Shown here: positions 7,703 through 17,250 of the stretch, piece after piece
Position numbering within the stretch: the stretch's first letter is position 1
How the letters are laid out: every line of letters starts with the position of its first letter
Assembly (NCBI GenBank): GCA_001701225.1
Contig: DAAQ01000045.1
Location: forward strand, 1-37,687
DNA: 37,687 nt
Reading direction: 5' to 3'
Source of the DNA: Bacteroidales bacterium H5
GTDB taxonomy: Bacteria > Bacteroidota > Bacteroidia > Bacteroidales > Muribaculaceae
Translations under genes and position numbers: made by a program
The notes under the pieces: model-generated
Seen by the model: only the letters and a program-made list of their open reading frames with translations
The model's database searches: none
What the model was told of the DNA's origin: nothing

Positions 7703-9895
7703 TTAGAGGACGAACTTGTAGCTGCGGCCGTTGACAACAGCGATATAGACGCCGGAGGCGAGGTTGCCGAGGTCGTTGACAGCGCCGAGCGATGCCACAT
7801 AGCGGCCATCGACAGAATAGAGCGCACCGGCCGAGATGTTGCCATGGATGCTGAGGGTCTTGCCTGCGAGCGAGAAGACGACGTCACCGTCGGCCTTCAC
7901 GTCAGCAATGCCGGACTCATTTTTCTCCTTGACCTCGACGTTGCCGATCTGGAGGAAGCACATGAAATCGTCGGGCACAGGCTCGACAAGGTGCACGCCG
8001 ACACATCCGATTGTCGAACCCTGCGGAATATCGGCGGTGTATTTCATGAATCCGGCAGTCCCGGTCTCGGGGTCGGGATAAGGAAGCTCGACAGCAGCGT
8101 CGGCCAGCTTGGTCATATCGGCATAGTCTGCGGTAGCGCCGAAGCAGAGCTCGACCTTAACGGGAGTATAGCGCGATGTATATGCGCGGGCATAGATGCT
8201 GAACTCATATTTCTTGTCGGCCTCGAACTTGACGGGAGCCGAGATGAGCCAGTCATCAGCATCACACAGACGCGAGTCTACGGAGGTCGGTGTGAGGATA
8301 TACTCTGCGCCACGCTCGTAGTCGCCGAAAATATCGTGGCTCATGGTGCTGTAGAAAATCCACGAATACGAGTCATTGTTAGCGTCGAAAGTCATCCAGC
8401 GGTTGGGGATGGCCTGCTGGTCCTCGAAATCCTCCTCTACAGGTGTCTCAAGAGCCGGACCGAGGATACGTGCGCCGGTTGTCACGGTTGTGGAGCCGAC
8501 CTCGTTGTATGCCTCGATATCATACCAGTAATTGAGGAGACGGCGTATATTGGTGTCATGGAAAGTCGTCTCAGCGATTCCCTGGGCCACCGTGCGGTTG
8601 TCGGGACGGCGGATTACATTATACCTCACGTCGGCAGCAACAAACACGCCCTCATGCTTGCCGGTGACAGGTGCTGTCCACGACAGGGAGGCACCCATGA
8701 AATCGGCATCTGTAGCGACAGCCACATCTCCGACCTCGCCGGGAGCATCCTTGCCCACATAGGCAAAGACAGAACCCTTCTCGCCGTCGCCGTTTCCGTT
8801 GAAGGCTATCACGTCATAGCGATACTCGCCATTGGTGGGGACAGCGTTGTCCTCGTATGTCATTTCCTGACCTACAGCGGCATCCGTGAAGAGCTTCACC
8901 TGCTCGCCGTTGCGGAAAAGCACCACGCCATTGAGGCGGTCGATGGCATTGCCCGCAAAGTCGGTCGTGGGATTGGTCCAGCTGATGGTGGCGCTCAGCT
9001 TCTCAGGGTCAGGGGTCACGGCTGTGACCTGCGACGGAGCCGCGGGAGCCGAGAATGAAGATGCGGCAGGTATATACATCGACATGAAGGTCGCATTGAT
9101 GCCGATAGGCCCGAGCTGGGTCATGGTGATGTTGTTGGGGTCCGAGAGGTCGATCTCCTGAAGCTGCACATCGTATGTGTCGTTGCTGTGGCAGTTCGAT
9201 GCCCAGTAGAGCTTGCCGTTGCCACGGTCAAACTCCATGGTCTGGAGACTCATCATGCCTGAGAGGCCGGTATCGAACACCTGTGTGAGCACGCCGGTCT
9301 GACGGTTGATGCGATAGAGGATACCGGTATTGCCGATGGTATAGAGCTCACCTGCAGGCGATGCGGCCAGTGTCGCGCCGTCCTGAAGGTCGCACAGATG
9401 GGTGAAAAGTCCTGTCTCGGGATTGACCTCGAAGAGCTTCGAGCCGTATTCATAACCGATTGCATAGAGCTTCTTTGACACATAGTCGTATGTCATGTCG
9501 GTAGGCTTCATCTCTTCGACCCCGGTGTTCCACATACCGATTTTTGTCACGCGGCCATTGTAGGTGTTATAGCTGAACATCTCCTGAGCCTTGGGAGCCT
9601 CGAGCGACGAGTAGAGGTAGGGGCACAGGTAGAGGATTCCGTCTATACCTGCTCCGGCATAGACGCCATAGGTGCCTTCGGCCGAGTGGTCGAAAAGCAG
9701 CTCCGAATCATAGCAGGTATCGAAATACTGGCGCGCCACGCCCCACTGGCGGTCAAAAGCGGAATTGTTAAGAAAATAACCGTAGAACGGGCGGTGCACC
9801 TGGTCCAACGCGCTGGCGGCCACAGCCCTGAGCCCGGCTGTCATGCCCGTGGCGAGCATCACACCCAGCACAAAAGGTCGTAAAAATTTTCTCAT
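7703..9895 (-). CDS. Secreted fibronectin-III/adhesin protein with T9SS-type tail
   Basis: 730-aa secreted protein with an N-terminal signal peptide (MRKFLRPFVLGVMLATG...). Residues ~40-290 have short repeated strands (GILYLCPYLYSS, KLYAIGYEYGSKLFEVN, GELYTIGNTGILYRIN, KLYWASN) that look like a beta-propeller. Two fibronectin type III domains follow (about 300-400 and 405-490; ATISWTNP and ASLSWTAP are the typical strands). Then comes a choice-of-anchor-J/cleaved-adhesin-type domain beginning VEEDFEDQQAIPNRW and containing DDWLISAPV. The end, SVDGRYVASLG...LASGVYIAVVNGRSYKFVL, is a T9SS type-A-like sorting domain. It is probably a surface-attached binding protein; the ligand is unknown. Own promoter; convergent with the DUF2156 gene. 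Confidence 0.8.
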   Translation of the reverse strand: MRKFLRPFVLGVMLATGMTAGLRAVAASALDQVHRPFYGYFLNNSAFDRQWGVARQYFDTCYDSELLFDHSAEGTYGVYAGAGIDGILYLCPYLYSSLEAPKAQEMFSYNTYNGRVTKIGMWNTGVEEMKPTDMTYDYVSKKLYAIGYEYGSKLFEVNPETGLFTHLCDLQDGATLAASPAGELYTIGNTGILYRINRQTGVLTQVFDTGLSGMMSLQTMEFDRGNGKLYWASNCHSNDTYDVQLQEIDLSDPNNITMTQLGPIGINATFMSMYIPAASSFSAPAAPSQVTAVTPDPEKLSATISWTNPTTDFAGNAIDRLNGVVLFRNGEQVKLFTDAAVGQEMTYEDNAVPTNGEYRYDVIAFNGNGDGEKGSVFAYVGKDAPGEVGDVAVATDADFMGASLSWTAPVTGKHEGVFVAADVRYNVIRRPDNRTVAQGIAETTFHDTNIRRLLNYWYDIEAYNEVGSTTVTTGARILGPALETPVEEDFEDQQAIPNRWMTFDANNDSYSWIFYSTMSHDIFGDYERGAEYILTPTSVDSRLCDADDWLISAPVKFEADKKYEFSIYARAYTSRYTPVKVELCFGATADYADMTKLADAAVELPYPDPETGTAGFMKYTADIPQGSTIGCVGVHLVEPVPDDFMCFLQIGNVEVKEKNESGIADVKADGDVVFSLAGKTLSIHGNISAGALYSVDGRYVASLGAVNDLGNLASGVYIAVVNGRSYKFVL

Positions 9896-9941
9896 CTATG
9901 ATAATATTGGTTTTAGTGATTTTGCCATTACAAACAGATGA

Positions 9942-9949
9942 CAAAATTA
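9942..9949 (-). promoter_or_regulatory. -7 box (TAATTTTG) of the fibronectin-III protein gene
   Basis: Minus-strand TAATTTTG fits TAnnTTTG and lies 46 bases before the start codon. A TTTG is 16 bases upstream (9966-9969), shorter than the usual spacing, so the -33 element is doubtful. Confidence 0.45.
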
Positions 9950-10180
9950 CATATTAAATATTGGTCAAAATGGAAATCAATGTTAAATAATATTAAATCC
10001 ACAATGTTTATTAGATTTTGTACGATTTGAGACATCATGATTGGAGATTTTTTACCAATTTTGCATCGTCAATCCACACGGTGCTGTCTCCCCACAGTCA
10101 GATCAACTGTGACAATAACATATTTAGGTTTAAGTCGTCTGTACGATACCTGAAGATATATCATATCGCATTTCATCAAC

Positions 10181-11824
10181 ATGAAGCTCAAAACATTACT
10201 GACCTCCGCCACATTGGCCCTGGTACTTCCGAACGCTATGGCTGTCCCGGCCAAACCCGGCATACACACCTTCACACAGCCCGACGGCACGGTTATCGAG
10301 GCCTCACTCGTGGGCGACGAGCATTTCCACTATTACCGTATGGCCGACGGCACGGAACTATTGCGTGACGCCGACGGATTCCTCCGCAAGGCCGATGCCT
10401 CGCAGATACTCTCCATGCAGAACAAGGCCATGGCCAGGGAAGCCACCATGCCCGGCACCATCAGGCAGACATTCCCCACCACGGGCACAGTGCGCGGCCT
10501 CATCATCATGGCCGAGTTCCAGGACAAGAAATTCCTCCCCAAGACCACACGCGAGTATATCGACACCAAGGTCAACTCAGAGAACTTTGTCTCTGACGAG
10601 GCCCTCGGCAGTGTGGTCGACTATTTCCGCGAGCAGTCAGGCGGCGCGTTCACACCCGTATTCGATGTCGTGGGCCCCGTCACCCTCCCCAAGAAATGTG
10701 CCGACTACGGCCTCAACGAAGACCTGGTGAACTTCTATCGCGACGCCTGTATTGCCGCCGACACCCAGGCCGGGGTCGATTTCAGCCTATATGATGTCAA
10801 CAATGACGATTTCGTCGATTTCGTCTTTGTCATCTTCGCCGGACACGGCGAGGCTCAGGGTGGCTCGTCAGACTGCATCTGGCCCGCGATGATGTATCTC
10901 GAGAACTCGGTCTATGACTATTTCGACGACAAGAACCTCAACGTCGCCGCCTGTGCCTGCGAGCTCAAGGACGCCGAAGGAGAGGAATGGGATGGCGTCG
11001 GCACCATCTGCCACGAGTTCAGCCACATACTCGGTCTCCCCGACGTCTACGATGCCCGCTACAGCGGCGGCTACGGCATGGGACACTACGACATGATGGA
11101 CGTGGGCCCCTACAATGCCGACGGTCGTATCCCGGCAGGATACACCGCCATGGACAGATACACCGTAGGATGGCTTGACCCCGTGGTGCTCTCCGAACCG
11201 GCAAAGGATGTGGAGCTCCCCTCGCTCGTCGAGAGCAACAAGGCATATTTCATAGTCAACCCCGACAATGCCGACGAATATTACACACTTGAGAACCGTC
11301 AGCCAGTAGGCTTCGATGCCGGGCTTCCCGGCCACGGCCTCATCATCAGCCACATACACTACGACCCTAAGATCTGGAGCCGCAACACGGTCAACTCACC
11401 CTCGCAGTCGGGCTACGAGCACATACAGCTCATGGCCGCTGACAACAAGTGGGTAGCCAACCCTGCCGGCGAGGCGGCCGACCCCTTCCCCGGAACCGGC
11501 GGAGTCACTGAATTTACCGACGACACCACCCCTGCGGCCACATGGCACACAGGCTCGTCGGCCAAAGTCGGCAAGCCCGTCACCAACATCCGCGAGAACA
11601 GCGACGGCCTCATCACCTTCGATTTCGACATACTCAACAGCGGCATCAGCCGTCCCGGCACCGCAGAAGAGACCGGCATATCGGGTGGCAGAGGCTTCAT
11701 CATCGCTCCCCGCGACGCCCGCATATATACCCTCGCAGGCATCGAGACCACACGCACCGGGCTCGCACCCGGCATCTATCTGGTCAAGACCGCCGACCGC
11801 TACACCAAAGTGATCGTGAGATAA
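10181..11824 (+). CDS. Secreted M6-family zinc metalloprotease with T9SS-type tail
   Basis: 547 aa with a signal peptide ending around NAMA|VPAKPG. An M6-type propeptide-like N-terminus (TQPDGTVIEASLVGDEHFHYY...DGFLRKA) precedes the catalytic domain, which carries the zinc site HEFSHILGLPD (His278, Glu279, His282, likely third ligand Asp288) and the downstream Met-turn-like YDMMDVG. This is the immune-inhibitor-A-like M6 pattern. The C-terminus (ARIYTLAGIETTRTGLAPGIYLVKTADRYTKVIVR region) is a T9SS type-A-like sorting domain. It is therefore probably an extracellular or surface protease; host-protein degradation is possible but not shown. It begins a two-gene unit: the next gene starts 25 bases after its stop. 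No clear consensus promoter is seen upstream. Confidence 0.88.
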   Translation: MKLKTLLTSATLALVLPNAMAVPAKPGIHTFTQPDGTVIEASLVGDEHFHYYRMADGTELLRDADGFLRKADASQILSMQNKAMAREATMPGTIRQTFPTTGTVRGLIIMAEFQDKKFLPKTTREYIDTKVNSENFVSDEALGSVVDYFREQSGGAFTPVFDVVGPVTLPKKCADYGLNEDLVNFYRDACIAADTQAGVDFSLYDVNNDDFVDFVFVIFAGHGEAQGGSSDCIWPAMMYLENSVYDYFDDKNLNVAACACELKDAEGEEWDGVGTICHEFSHILGLPDVYDARYSGGYGMGHYDMMDVGPYNADGRIPAGYTAMDRYTVGWLDPVVLSEPAKDVELPSLVESNKAYFIVNPDNADEYYTLENRQPVGFDAGLPGHGLIISHIHYDPKIWSRNTVNSPSQSGYEHIQLMAADNKWVANPAGEAADPFPGTGGVTEFTDDTTPAATWHTGSSAKVGKPVTNIRENSDGLITFDFDILNSGISRPGTAEETGISGGRGFIIAPRDARIYTLAGIETTRTGLAPGIYLVKTADRYTKVIVR

Positions 11825-11849
11825 ACACCAACCATTCAATATTTCCATC

Positions 11850-14561
11850 ATGAAAAAAAATCTACTTTTTTTGTTCATGACCCTGTTCCTGACGTCCGTC
11901 ACAGCCGGTGCGTATAACGTGCGGTGGATGATTGACAACCCGGAGAACATCAAGGTCACCACAAACGCCGGATATGGCCGTGTCCTCGAGATCGTGAACG
12001 ACATGTCGACCGTCGAGGATGCCGACAATCCCCTGCTCATCGAGGGGGTAAACGGTGCCACCATCACCTCGCTCTCGCTCAACATGCAGGAGGTATCTCC
12101 CGCGGGCGACGGCGCATACCGCATCGGCATCACCCAGAACTCGATGATACAGATAACCACCCAGGGTGGCTCGGGAACACAGACGGTGAGCCCCTATTTC
12201 TTCATCATGGCCGATGACAATAACTCGGCCTCGGCCATCATCACCTATGGCGACGGCCAGCAGGTCACCAACGGCATGCAGGCCACTGTCGACGTGAACA
12301 CCGAGTTCACCATCACCCCCGCCCCGGCCTACGAGATCACCAACGTCGAGAGCTTCAACCGTGGCCCCGTGCGCAACAACGGCGACGGCACATATACCTA
12401 CACCGCCACAGTCGAGGGAGACTACGTATATGTCTACACCAAAGGCAACGGCACCAAATTCACCGTAAACATCGACTTTGCCCAGAACGTCAACGTCTTC
12501 ACCGGCATCAGCTCGACCGAGACCGAGACACCCTGCACCGTCTACAGCGGCGCCAACCAGCTCAACGTACCCGCCGACCAGGACTACATTCAGTTCTATG
12601 CCACCGACGGGGCATCTATCGTCAGCATCACCCGTAACGGCGAGCCCGTATCGGGCGCAGGCTACCGTCCCTGGCGTGCCATGCTTGCCGCAGGCGACGT
12701 GTTTGACGTGACCACACAGGGCAAACCTGTCACCGTCAAGTTCTCGGCCCTCGAGAACCAGGCCGCCCTCGAGAACTACACCTTCACCAGCGGCGGCACC
12801 GAGCTCTCCCTCTCGGGAATGTCGGCCACCGCAGACCTCCATCTTGGCGATGTCGTGACCGTAGCACCCAAGGGCGCGACCAAATTCAATTATGTCTATG
12901 GCTCGGGCATACAGACCATCGACTCCAACACATTCCGCATCACCAAAGAAGACTGCGAGGTATGGGTATCCGGCGAGAAGGCTACCGGAGTCAGCATCAA
13001 CGTCTCGGATGCAGCCCAGATTGTCGTAAGGCAGTCTAACGGCTACGGAGAGGCAGTGACCCTCCAGACCGGCCTCAACACCTTCGACCTCGCCGCACTC
13101 GGCAGCCCGCTCCAGATCACAGCCGCCCAGGGATGCGAGATTATCAGCGTCACACTCGACGGCACACCCCTCACCCGCCAGAACAACGGCTCATATCTTG
13201 CCAACCTCACCGAAGGATGCTACATCGACATCAAGAGCCGTGAGATACCCTCAGATGTCGCAGTCACATTCATGTGCCTCACCCCCGGCTTCTACGAGGG
13301 TGTCGAGGTCACAGTCAACGGCGAGGTCAAGACCCTCGGCACTGACGTGGCCAACATCACCGTCCCCTTCGAGGCCGTGGTCAACATCAAGGCTAAGTTC
13401 GGTTATGTCCTCACCGACGTGACCTCAGAGAGCGGCTTTGCCATCACATCCGAAGAGGGCGTATTCCAGTTCGTCGCCGACCGCGCAGGTTCAGTGACAC
13501 TCTTCGGCAACAAGATTGAGGCCGGCGAGAACCAGGCCATCCTCTCACTCAGCGCCGACAATGCCGGAGTAAACTTCTACGAATACTCAGGCGAGACACT
13601 TGTTCAGATCCTCACCACCGAAAACGTGAATGTCGTGACCAAGGGCAACACCCTCCAGATGCGCATCTTCACATCCAACCTCTTCATCGGCAATGTCACA
13701 GTCAACGGCACCCCCATCACCGTCGGCAATGACGCCCGTGTGGTTGACTATATCATCGAGGGAGATGCCGACATCGCAGTCGAGACATATTCCAAGGTAG
13801 ACGTATCTGTCTACGACGTCGCCGATCCTGTCAACCATAGCTTCATCGGCAAACTCTACATCAAGGTAGGCGACGAGCTCCTCAAGAACTATAGCGCCGC
13901 CGTAGGCGAAACCATCACCCTTGTGAGCGAGACAGCCGCCGGATATCAGCTCGACTACATCAAGCGCATATATCCCGAGAGCGATGTCGAGTATGGCGAC
14001 ACCTACACCATTTCTGAGGCAGACCTCGAGAACAACCTCGTCATCTTCCAGGGCGTCTACAGCGTAAGCTCGGAAACCCCCTCTTATGTCATCCGCTGCA
14101 ACCAGACATGGGTTGACAACGAGCTTGTCGGCTATGTCCTGATTGACAACAACGGCACTGAGGTCAAGGAACTCCGCTTCCTCGAGGGCGACGAGGTACA
14201 CCTCAACGCCTATGCCCGCGATGACTATGAGACCGTACGCTTCATGCTCTGGCGCGACAACAGCGTCACACTCAGCAACCCGTATATCGTCAACGGAGCC
14301 GATGCCGACACCGAAGGCGTTATTGACATCACTGCTGAATTCCGCCCCAAGGGTTCGGGCATCGGTGAGGTAAGCGTCAACGGCGCCATCAGCTACGACA
14401 GGGCACTCGGCCAGCTCACCGCCGACGGCACCATCCGCGTCTACAACACCACGGGACGCCTCATCCTCACCTCTGACGGAGGCACCCTCAGCGTCCAGAC
14501 CCTCCCCGCCGGCATCTACATCGCCGTAACCGACAACGGCACCCTCAAATTCGCCAAGTAA
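11850..14561 (+). CDS. Large secreted protein of unknown function with T9SS-type tail
   Basis: 903 aa with a signal peptide (MKKNLLFLFMTLFLTSVTAGA). I do not recognise a catalytic domain. The body is made of repeated beta-rich units of roughly 80-90 residues, each with a VTVNG / VTRNGEPV / VTLDGTPL-type turn and acidic strands, suggesting tandem Ig-like or bacterial-repeat (BACON/Big-like) domains. The end, VYNTTGRLILTSDGGTLSVQTLPAGIYIAVTDNGTLKFAK, is T9SS sorting-domain-like (residues about 864-903). Separated from the M6 protease by only 25 bases, it is probably co-transcribed, so it may be the protease's surface partner, scaffold or substrate (inference). Followed by a clear terminator. 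Confidence 0.7.
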   Translation: MKKNLLFLFMTLFLTSVTAGAYNVRWMIDNPENIKVTTNAGYGRVLEIVNDMSTVEDADNPLLIEGVNGATITSLSLNMQEVSPAGDGAYRIGITQNSMIQITTQGGSGTQTVSPYFFIMADDNNSASAIITYGDGQQVTNGMQATVDVNTEFTITPAPAYEITNVESFNRGPVRNNGDGTYTYTATVEGDYVYVYTKGNGTKFTVNIDFAQNVNVFTGISSTETETPCTVYSGANQLNVPADQDYIQFYATDGASIVSITRNGEPVSGAGYRPWRAMLAAGDVFDVTTQGKPVTVKFSALENQAALENYTFTSGGTELSLSGMSATADLHLGDVVTVAPKGATKFNYVYGSGIQTIDSNTFRITKEDCEVWVSGEKATGVSINVSDAAQIVVRQSNGYGEAVTLQTGLNTFDLAALGSPLQITAAQGCEIISVTLDGTPLTRQNNGSYLANLTEGCYIDIKSREIPSDVAVTFMCLTPGFYEGVEVTVNGEVKTLGTDVANITVPFEAVVNIKAKFGYVLTDVTSESGFAITSEEGVFQFVADRAGSVTLFGNKIEAGENQAILSLSADNAGVNFYEYSGETLVQILTTENVNVVTKGNTLQMRIFTSNLFIGNVTVNGTPITVGNDARVVDYIIEGDADIAVETYSKVDVSVYDVADPVNHSFIGKLYIKVGDELLKNYSAAVGETITLVSETAAGYQLDYIKRIYPESDVEYGDTYTISEADLENNLVIFQGVYSVSSETPSYVIRCNQTWVDNELVGYVLIDNNGTEVKELRFLEGDEVHLNAYARDDYETVRFMLWRDNSVTLSNPYIVNGADADTEGVIDITAEFRPKGSGIGEVSVNGAISYDRALGQLTADGTIRVYNTTGRLILTSDGGTLSVQTLPAGIYIAVTDNGTLKFAK

Positions 14562-14581
14562 TCCCCTGACCCAATACCCAG

Positions 14582-14617
14582 AAAGGTGCATAGGCCCCAC
14601 GGCCCATGCACCTTTTT
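14582..14617 (+). terminator. Terminator of the M6 protease / 903-aa protein unit
   Basis: AAGGTGCAT (14583-14591) pairs with ATGCACCTT (14606-14614), with a bulged A and inner GG/CC pairs, followed by a TTTTTT run. A strong intrinsic terminator. Confidence 0.8.
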
Positions 14618-14680
14618 TCATACCCGGACCCAGAGTGACGTCACCCATCCCTCCGAATGAGCCACACATGATATGTTGCT

Positions 14681-14796
14681 ATCCATGACATCGGCCCTCG
14701 CGGGCCTCGGAATCCACCATCCCCCCATGTCATTACCCCGCACATCGTCGCCGAGAAGCAGCCGCGCCATATCAGGCCCGCAGGGCCGTCCTCATC
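14681..14796. repeat. Pair of REP-like GC palindromes in the 14562-15062 gap
   Basis: Two elements recur elsewhere: GACATCGGCCCTCGCGGGCC followed by TCGGAATCCACC (from 14687; second copy at 17847) and TCAGGCCCGCAGGGCCGTC (from 14772; further copies at 17232, 17652, 18267 and 37667). The rest of the 500-bp gap is an AT-rich stretch with the promoter at 14865-14896 and a 165-bp leader. No convincing gene was found, apart from a possible 16-residue leader ORF MKKIILHPTPQKSALC at 14954. Confidence 0.6.
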
Positions 14797-14864
14797 CTTT
14801 CCTGTCTATAATCTATTTGTTTCAATCAATATATTTATATTTTTTTAAAATATATATAAAATTA

Positions 14865-14896
14865 TTTGCATAGTTTAAAAATACCACATATCTTTA
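14865..14896 (+). promoter_or_regulatory. Probable promoter of the outer-membrane barrel gene
   Basis: TTTG at 14865-14868 and TATCTTTA at 14889-14896 with 20-base spacing; the -7 box has one mismatch (final A for G). It would give a leader of about 160 bases, unusually long for this window. Confidence 0.45.
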
Positions 14897-15062
14897 CCAC
14901 AGATTTTCACGAATTGCATTTCTATAAACCCTCCACCTGACAAAATTAGTTATATGAAAAAAATAATTCTGCATCCCACTCCGCAAAAGAGTGCCCTCTG
15001 TTGATTTTAGCCATCAAACCGAATAAAGGCGCCCGAGCTATATACCTTACTTTCCGAACTAC

Positions 15063-17150
15063 ATGTCAATTACTATTATGAGAATAAATAAAACCCTGTT
15101 GTTGAGTTTACTGACTCCCTGTTTTGCCCTGTCGCTCCATGCCGAGGTCACGGACAGCATTGCAGAACCCGCCTATGACCTGTCGGAGGTGACGGTGACG
15201 GCACAGAACACCACACTACTTCCTGACGGATATGCCGCCAGGCCTACCGACCGACAGCGCAAGACGTCCGACTCGGGCCTGTCACTGCTCGAGCATATGC
15301 AGCTGCCGATGCTGAGGATTGACCCGCTGAGCAAACAGGTGTCGTTCAACACCGGCGAGCGCGCGGCATATTTCATCAACGGTATCCCGGCAACCGAGGC
15401 GGAGGTAAAGGGAATAAGACCCGCAAACGTGAAGCGTATCGAGATATTGCGTGACCCGACAGGCTCGCAGTTCGAGGGGAAGGATGCGGTGGTAAATTTC
15501 ATTGTCAGGGATATAAAGTATGGAGGATATGTCAACGCCGACGCGACGCAGACATTTATCTACAACACCGGCAACTATGGGGTCTATTCGAAATATGCCA
15601 CAGACCGCTGGACATTCCAGGCCACGGGAGGCATGAGCTATGTACGCTCGCACGGCGACTCGATACACCAGACGGCACGATATGCGTTCAGTGACATGCA
15701 GACGATAGAGCTATTGCAGAAGACATGCGAGACCCGGCACCTGCAGCGCGAATATTACGGCGGTCTACAGGCCGTGCATCGGGATACAGCGGGAAATACA
15801 CTTGTCATAACAGCCGGGGCACGCAAGTTTGCCACCCCCGACATCACCCGGGCGGGTGCATACACTCTTGACGGTGTGACCACCACAGACATGCGATGGA
15901 AGACATCATCGGAGGTGGCGCCATACCTCCAGGCCTCGTATCTTCTGAAACTCAACGCCCTCCAGCTCAAGGTCAACGCAGGTGTCTCCGGCTCGTTCAA
16001 CGACAGCCGCTCGGCCTTCAGCTCGGCAGACGCCTCGATACTCAACGGCATATCCGAGAAAGCGGTCACCCCGACCCTCGCGGTCTATGCCGACAAGGAG
16101 CTCGGGACACACGACGTGGTGACCGCCCTCGCCGAAGGCACAGCCGCATTCTACAGGACACACTACACGGGCACGGTAACCTCCGAGCAAAACCTAACCC
16201 AGCAGAGATACAAGGCCGGAATGAGATGGAAACATACATTCAACGACAGTTGGAACATTCAGACAGGCGTGGCAGTCCCTGTCTCTGTGCTCGGGTATAA
16301 TGACGCATCGCCGATTACCGACGTGTATCCCGACCTGTCGCTGTCGGGGCGTGGCAACATAGCCGGACACCACTCTCTGAGCCTGTCGGCGAGATACACC
16401 CGGATACCACTCATAGTATCGTCGTTCAACGACATACGCAGGCCCGACACTGGGTTCGAGGGTACCGCGGGCAACCCCGACCTGACGATGACCCGCTATA
16501 CCGACATGCGGTTCTCGTATCTGTGGCTGAAGAGCAACACCATGCAGTTTGGCGCAACTGCCGGTTGGACCAACAGACGCCACAATGTCGAAGTGGAATA
16601 TTTTCCGGCAGACGGGATAATATATAACAGGCTTGCCAACCGTGGCATAGCCAACCTGCTCGATCTGTCGATTAACGCATATATATCGCTGTTCTCGGGG
16701 CGTCTGGTACTCAGCCCCTATCTTCTCGTGAGCCACGTGTACTCTAACGGAATATATCCGATAAATTTCTGGAGTCCGTGGGCAACCCTGTCGTTGACCT
16801 ACATGCCTACCGACCATCTCTATGCCATGCTGTATGCAAGTACGCCCGGGTCCAAGACCTACTATAAGAACCGTGGAGGATATGCGAAAGACCGCGACTA
16901 CATGCTCTACCTTCAATTCGGGTATTACCGTGACAATTTCTCTGCCAGACTCACGTATCTGCCGCTCAACCGCATGAGCCGGGAAACCTACACCGCCACC
17001 AACGGCACAACCGACATCTTTAACCGCGAATGGGCCAACTCAGGCAAACACCGCATAGAGGTCAGTGTGAGCTACTGTTTCAATTTCGGCAAGAAGACAT
17101 CGGTCGAGAGACTGTATATCAACGACATGCGCGACTCGAGCGTCAGATGA
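15063..17150 (+). CDS. TonB-dependent-receptor-like outer-membrane beta-barrel protein
   Basis: 695 aa. A signal peptide (to about LSLHA|EV) is followed by a TonB-box-like YDLSEVTVTAQ, a plug domain (residues ~50-160, with RIEILRDPTGSQFEGKDAVVNFIV) and a C-terminal barrel of the OMP_b-brl_3 type with alternating aromatic strands (YLQFGYYRDNFSARLTYLP, final strand HRIEVSVSYCFNFG). The usual N-terminal carboxypeptidase-regulatory-like domain of SusC proteins is missing and there is no SusD neighbour, so carbohydrate import of the Sus type is unlikely. Metal, peptide or cofactor uptake, or a non-transport role, are possible. Starts at 15063 or 15078 (MRINKT) are both plausible. It stands alone between non-coding regions. 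Confidence 0.8.
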   Translation: MSITIMRINKTLLLSLLTPCFALSLHAEVTDSIAEPAYDLSEVTVTAQNTTLLPDGYAARPTDRQRKTSDSGLSLLEHMQLPMLRIDPLSKQVSFNTGERAAYFINGIPATEAEVKGIRPANVKRIEILRDPTGSQFEGKDAVVNFIVRDIKYGGYVNADATQTFIYNTGNYGVYSKYATDRWTFQATGGMSYVRSHGDSIHQTARYAFSDMQTIELLQKTCETRHLQREYYGGLQAVHRDTAGNTLVITAGARKFATPDITRAGAYTLDGVTTTDMRWKTSSEVAPYLQASYLLKLNALQLKVNAGVSGSFNDSRSAFSSADASILNGISEKAVTPTLAVYADKELGTHDVVTALAEGTAAFYRTHYTGTVTSEQNLTQQRYKAGMRWKHTFNDSWNIQTGVAVPVSVLGYNDASPITDVYPDLSLSGRGNIAGHHSLSLSARYTRIPLIVSSFNDIRRPDTGFEGTAGNPDLTMTRYTDMRFSYLWLKSNTMQFGATAGWTNRRHNVEVEYFPADGIIYNRLANRGIANLLDLSINAYISLFSGRLVLSPYLLVSHVYSNGIYPINFWSPWATLSLTYMPTDHLYAMLYASTPGSKTYYKNRGGYAKDRDYMLYLQFGYYRDNFSARLTYLPLNRMSRETYTATNGTTDIFNREWANSGKHRIEVSVSYCFNFGKKTSVERLYINDMRDSSVR

Positions 17151-17230
17151 AAAGATTCAGCATGACGCAAGACAGTGCGGGAAATGTAGTCGACAATCTC
17201 CGTGCTGAATCGACCATTTGCAGGTATCTT

Positions 17231-17250
17231 ATCAGGCCCGCAGAGCCGTC
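17231..17250. repeat. REP-like palindrome, variant
   Basis: ATCAGGCCCGCAGAGCCGTC, one base different in the second arm from the other copies (AGAGCC for AGGGCC). It directly abuts the first 306-bp direct repeat. Confidence 0.55.

Noticed and set aside
7844..9058. A 404-residue plus-strand frame opposite the fibronectin-III protein
   Set aside because: It is antisense to a gene with a clear signal peptide, domains and sorting tail; no domain is seen in the frame itself.
13587..14669. A 360-residue minus-strand frame opposite the 903-aa secreted protein
   Set aside because: It is a Val/Gly/Asp-rich shadow of the T9SS cargo gene and has no start context or domain.
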